Positions 60,892 through 64,000 of a stretch of 64,000 nt of DNA are shown here, one piece after another (position 1 is the stretch's first letter; each line of letters starts with the position of its first letter). The notes beneath the pieces were generated by a model. The model saw nothing but the letters and a program-made list of their open reading frames with translations. It was not told where the DNA came from and did no database searches. The position numbers and the translations under genes are program-made. The DNA comes from Pedobacter sp014947265 (GTDB lineage Bacteria > Bacteroidota > Bacteroidia > Sphingobacteriales > Sphingobacteriaceae): positions 62,001 through 126,000 of the forward strand of contig NZ_JADCNK010000007.1 in assembly GCF_014947265.1 (NCBI RefSeq). The letters run 5' to 3'.

Positions 60892-61788
60892 ATGCAACAA
60901 GAGTTACTCAATAAAACTTTTTCAGAAAAAAATCACGAGGAAGCGCTTTCATTAAATGATGGCCTGATGGCAAAAATACACCACAGCAGCGATCCAAATT
61001 ATTGCAGTTCGGAGCCTTTCCGTGTATCGAGTTATGCCCTAATCCTTATTACTAAAGGCAAGCTCAATATTAAGATCAATTTTGAAGATTATGTGCTCAA
61101 CCACAGGGATATTTTACTGGTTTTGCCACATTCTGTTTATGAAATTGCAGATAATAGCAGTGTTTCGTTTATCAGTATCCATTTTAATAAGAGCTACCTT
61201 AAAAATAAGGGTATATTTTTTAACAATGGCGAAACATACCGGATGTCGAAAGATGTTCAATCACATAAATTTTCATTATCGAAAGAGGAATACACCTTTA
61301 TTTATTACGATATGCTGGCGCTCCACAAGAAACTTAATGTTTCAAAAGATACTCCACAGATCAAAAATATTGTGCACAACAGCTTTTTGGAACTTCTTTA
61401 TGATATTTTCCTCCTTAAAAACAAACAGAAAGATTCTAAACCATTAGTACATAACAGTCGCACGGAATTAACCAACCGGTTTTTATCGCTGGTCTCGGAA
61501 AACTTTAAAAAGGAAAAGCGTGTAATTTATTATGCTAACTGTTTGCGCATTACGCCGAGGCATTTATCGCAGGTGGTGAAACAGGTTACAGACAGGACGG
61601 CTGGAGAAATTATTGATGAAATGGTAATCAGGGAAGCCAAATTACTGCTAACCGGACATGTAATGAATATCTCGGAAGTTGCGATAGAGTTGTGTTTTAG
61701 CAATTCTTCATTTTTCGGCAAATATTTTAAAAAACAGACGGGCGTTAGCCCATCTGAGTATAAAATGTCGAATAATATTGCAGTATAG
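60892..61788 (+). CDS. AraC family transcriptional regulator
   Basis: A 298-residue regulator with an N-terminal cupin-like sensing domain (SYALILITKGKLNIKINFEDYVLNHRDILLVLPHSVYEIAD). The C-terminal AraC double helix-turn-helix (VIYYANCLRITPRHLSQVVKQVTDRTAGEIIDEMVIREAKLLLTGHVMNISEVAIELCFSNSSFFGKYFKKQTGVSPSEYK) is complete. It is divergent from the sphingolipid operon and has its own recognisable promoter. Whether it controls spt is a position-based guess; many Bacteroidota AraC proteins of this type act elsewhere. Confidence 0.9.
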   Translation: MQQELLNKTFSEKNHEEALSLNDGLMAKIHHSSDPNYCSSEPFRVSSYALILITKGKLNIKINFEDYVLNHRDILLVLPHSVYEIADNSSVSFISIHFNKSYLKNKGIFFNNGETYRMSKDVQSHKFSLSKEEYTFIYYDMLALHKKLNVSKDTPQIKNIVHNSFLELLYDIFLLKNKQKDSKPLVHNSRTELTNRFLSLVSENFKKEKRVIYYANCLRITPRHLSQVVKQVTDRTAGEIIDEMVIREAKLLLTGHVMNISEVAIELCFSNSSFFGKYFKKQTGVSPSEYKMSNNIAV

Positions 61789-62441
61789 ATCAGTTGAACC
61801 GTCATTTCGATTGAAGCAAACCGATTTAAGGATTTGTTTTTATTTACTTATGGTATGCAGCTTGTTTCACAGGTTTCACCGGTAGCGAAATGGAGAAATC
61901 TTTCGATATAGATTTCTATACTCCTCGACGCCACTATCGATGACATATTCTAAAAATCGGCGTCATCTCGACCGGAGCAACGCGTAGTGGAGATGACGAA
62001 TTAAATGAAATTGGACAGGAAGATGGAAGTCTTAATCTATTCCTTTTTTTGAAAAGCAGGGATAGTGGTGCTTCGGCCGCCCTGGTCCCGCCCTTTGCTT
62101 TATCCCGATAGAAGGAATCGGGGATAACGCTGTCGGTCGGGTTTATTTCACCCATAATAGCAGTACTATTCATGCCACCTAAACCCGATCAAAGCGGGAT
62201 GCCGATTTCCTTCAAATTGGCAGAAGCGGAAGCGGGACTGAACCCACCCAAATGCTCCTGCAATTGCTTTCCAGAAAATAAATGTTAGCACCTGTTAAAT
62301 TTTACAACAAATATTACATAGTCTTTTGCTGCCATGTTGAGTTTAATGGATCGCTTTTACTAATGCGTTGAAATGGTCTTCGACTATGCTCAGACTGACA
62401 TAGGAAATAATTTTATTTAATTTTTAAATAGTCTCTTAACC
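61789..62441. repeat. 653-bp intergenic repeat cluster
   Basis: No supported gene. GTCATTTCGATTGAAGC (61801-61817) and GTCATCTCGACCGGAGCAACG with its partner GTGGAGATGACG (61964-61999) are GTCAT-type palindromes. A GC-rich block at 62050-62165 (TGCTTCGGCCGCCCTGG..., TATCCCGATA) looks like a second recurrent element; a spurious 79-codon frame runs through it. TCTTCGACTATGCTCAGACTGAC at 62378-62400 repeats the motif at 24028-24050 with one change. Confidence 0.6.
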
Positions 62442-63518
62442 TTAAGGTTTTATACTAGTTAATTTTTTACCTGCTATATCTTCCCACCTATAAAAATGAA
62501 AGGTTTTATCATCGCTCATCGCCACCAGCAAGCCGTGTTTAAAATCGTTATTCAAAGGAACGGAAACCACATCAATACCATCTGTTTGATTAGCCGAATA
62601 TTTAACTGTGGTTAAAAGCGGGTGGGGCTGAGCAGTATTGGCTTTCGCTACCCGATCGTACACTTTTAACTGTCTGGCGCCCTGATCGGATACCAGGATA
62701 TATCCTTTATTTCCTGAAGTTTTATAAATAGCTATTCCTTCATTATCGACAGCAAAATCGCCCTGCCCAAATAGCGCCAATTCTTTATTTCCTTTAGCAG
62801 GGTCTGCATAATATTTACGTATCCCTACCTGCTCATCGCAGTAATAAACATAACCCAGTTCGTTATCAACGGCAATGGCTTCTATTTCTTTTTTACCACT
62901 ATATAGACCAAATTTCCGCACCAAATCTGCTTTAACATTGCCTTTTCCGTCATCAGTTAACAAATATTGCCAAAGATAACTTCCGTTTTTAGGTCCGGTT
63001 TTACGACCAACAATTGCATAAATTTTTCCGCTTGGATCGGTATACATCGAAATCCCCATCAAATCGCGGTACTCTGCTCCTGTTTCACCTACAAAAACCG
63101 GAATTCCGCCATTGTCGATTGCTTTCATATCGGGAAGAGAAAATATCCGCAGTTTATGCGTGTAACGTTCTGTTGTAACCGCAATATCTGTTTTTTTCCC
63201 AGCCAACTGTAAACCATAGGCAATATCAACGTTGTTAGGTCGCTTTAAACCTTTTATGGTTTTTGATTTGATGATTTTACCTTTCAGATTGAAAACATAC
63301 AAGCCACCGCCGCTATCTTTATCGGTACCGATCACCAACGACTGTGCAGGATCTTTCGGGTTTACCCAGATCGCAGGATCATCGGTATCAACATCGACAG
63401 GATCAGACACATATAAAGGTTTTACGGCTGTACTATTTCCGTTTTGCGCACCTCCATTACAAGAAATGGTCAGGCTTAGAACCGCTAAAGCGGCAAGTTT
63501 TAATATATTATGCTTCAT
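62442..63518 (-). CDS. Beta-propeller phytase lipoprotein
   Basis: A 358-residue protein. The start at 63518 gives lipoprotein signal MKHNILKLAALAVLSLTIS with Cys20; the frame extends to 63584 without adding a signal. Beta-propeller phytase landmarks: DVDTDDPAIWVNP, VIGTDKDSGGGLYVFNLKGK, RPNNVDIAYG, KIYAIVGRK, EIEAIAVDNELGYVYYCDEQVGIRKY and DNEGIAIY. The enzyme removes phosphate from phytate in a calcium-dependent way and would act at the envelope. It follows the gene at 63520 by only 1 bp, so the two are probably in one operon. The inositol pathway genes are nearby but on a separate transcript. Confidence 0.93.
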   Translation of the reverse strand: MKHNILKLAALAVLSLTISCNGGAQNGNSTAVKPLYVSDPVDVDTDDPAIWVNPKDPAQSLVIGTDKDSGGGLYVFNLKGKIIKSKTIKGLKRPNNVDIAYGLQLAGKKTDIAVTTERYTHKLRIFSLPDMKAIDNGGIPVFVGETGAEYRDLMGISMYTDPSGKIYAIVGRKTGPKNGSYLWQYLLTDDGKGNVKADLVRKFGLYSGKKEIEAIAVDNELGYVYYCDEQVGIRKYYADPAKGNKELALFGQGDFAVDNEGIAIYKTSGNKGYILVSDQGARQLKVYDRVAKANTAQPHPLLTTVKYSANQTDGIDVVSVPLNNDFKHGLLVAMSDDKTFHFYRWEDIAGKKLTSIKP

Positions 63519-63519
63519 T

Positions 63520-64000
63520 TTATATCTTAGTTCCGTATGCACCAACAAATGTTGATGGTGAAGGTGAGCTATAGGTGATACCATTTTTCATTGTAATTCC
63601 GGCCTGGTAATGGCGGGTAAAGTTAGTAATGCCTTTACCCAAAGCCGGTGAGTTGCCTTGCAGGTGAAAATCCCATGCGGTATTGAAATCTGCATTGGTA
63701 ACCGCAGTATTTAAAGGATAATTCACAAATTTAGGATCATTAGCTCCGGCAACATTGCTAATCACATCGTTTTTACCACCCACAATATCGCCGGTTGGCT
63801 GAAACTGATTTACAGTGGTCTGATCGAAACCATAATACCAGTTATTGCTATAAGCAGAACGGCTATCTTCAGGCTTTTTTGGATCTCTTTTCACACCAAA
63901 ACGGGTATTGGCGAAAAGATTATTATACAGATCGGCACGTACTGTACTCTCCAGCCAGATTGATCCACCTTTGGCCGTTGGCCTTCTCCAGCCCGTATTC
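63520..64000 (-). CDS. Secreted protein with right-handed beta-helix-like C-terminus, 5' part outside window
   Basis: The minus-strand frame is open to the right edge, giving about 160 C-terminal residues. Sequence such as GGSIWLESTVRADLYNNLFANTRFGVKRD and the terminal FHLQGNSPALGKG resembles parallel beta-helix proteins (pectate-lyase-like or choice-of-anchor-Q types), where N-L-F-N and SPALGKG repeat turns are common. An internal GTG (63894) might be misread as a start, but coding similarity continues upstream of it. It ends 1 bp before the phytase start, so both probably belong to one operon. Catalytic identity cannot be assigned from this part. Confidence 0.65.
   Translation of the reverse strand, partial: NTGWRRPTAKGGSIWLESTVRADLYNNLFANTRFGVKRDPKKPEDSRSAYSNNWYYGFDQTTVNQFQPTGDIVGGKNDVISNVAGANDPKFVNYPLNTAVTNADFNTAWDFHLQGNSPALGKGITNFTRHYQAGITMKNGITYSSPSPSTFVGAYGTKI

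Noticed and set aside
61934..62173. 79-codon minus-strand frame
   Set aside because: It runs through palindromic intergenic repeat sequence (GTCATCTCGACC... and a GC-rich element); such frames arise from the repeat itself.
55240..63518. Functional link between the phytase and the inositol-lipid operon
   Set aside because: Phytate breakdown could in principle yield inositol phosphates, but MIPS supplies these internally. The phytase is exported, separated by an AraC gene and repeats, and on a different transcript.

Overview
The window looks like chromosomal DNA from a Bacteroidota bacterium of the Sphingobacteriaceae, most like Pedobacter. It is AT-rich, carries three SusC/SusD outer-membrane pairs, an ECF sigma/FecR pair and many SusD-like or DUF lipoproteins with SCKK-type lipoboxes. 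It also has a sphingolipid pathway and dispersed GTCAT...ATGAC intergenic repeats. No rRNA, tRNA, CRISPR array or intact transposase gene was seen.

Layout. (1) 3-530: the end of an alkaline-phosphatase-superfamily gene, then a repeat-rich gap with a 193-bp MITE-like element. (2) 1478-18354: a glycan-utilisation locus, mostly on the minus strand. It has SusC, SusD, two surface lipoproteins (DUF4959/DUF5000-like and DUF4998-like), a second TonB-dependent receptor, two GH3 enzymes and an alpha/beta hydrolase. A plus-strand Nudix-type regulator in the middle has a degenerate Nudix box and a perfect 21-bp palindrome next to its promoter. (3) 18355-22250: a loosely packed accessory stretch with a small outer-membrane protein gene, a decayed second copy of it 2,620 bp away, two small secreted proteins and a truncated UvrA fragment. 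(4) 22363-34649: a thioredoxin-fold protein, then a minus-strand ECF sigma - FecR - SusC(STN) - SusD - DUF4843 - PKD-like - TlpA locus. Between fecR and susC, on the opposite strand, sits a promoter/two-hairpin/U-tract signature that looks like a DonS-type antisense small RNA. (5) 34899-41637: LysR/methyltransferase pair, PiT phosphate transporter with a universal stress protein, small proteins and a TetR regulator. (6) 41830-48042: a third SusC/SusD pair followed by a secreted phosphatase/phosphodiesterase, headed by a 46-codon SusC relic and overlapping palindromic operator candidates.

(7) 49048-60359 is the most striking region: a near-continuous minus-strand set that appears to encode synthesis of ceramide phosphoinositol. 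In order it contains serine palmitoyltransferase, bacterial ceramide synthase, ceramide reductase, inositol-3-phosphate synthase, a PgpA-type phosphatase, GtrA, a DUF5686 outer-membrane protein and a CDP-alcohol phosphatidyltransferase fused to a DUF4833-like domain. After a repeat-filled gap come a fatty-acid/sphingolipid hydroxylase and an AUR1-like inositolphosphotransferase. The first eight genes overlap or lie within 20 bp of each other. An AraC regulator is divergent from the head of the operon. (8) 61789-64000: repeats, a beta-propeller phytase and the end of a secreted beta-helix-like protein.

All functions are read from sequence motifs and gene order. Start codons are revised where a signal peptide or overlap makes an internal start more plausible. 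No database search was possible.
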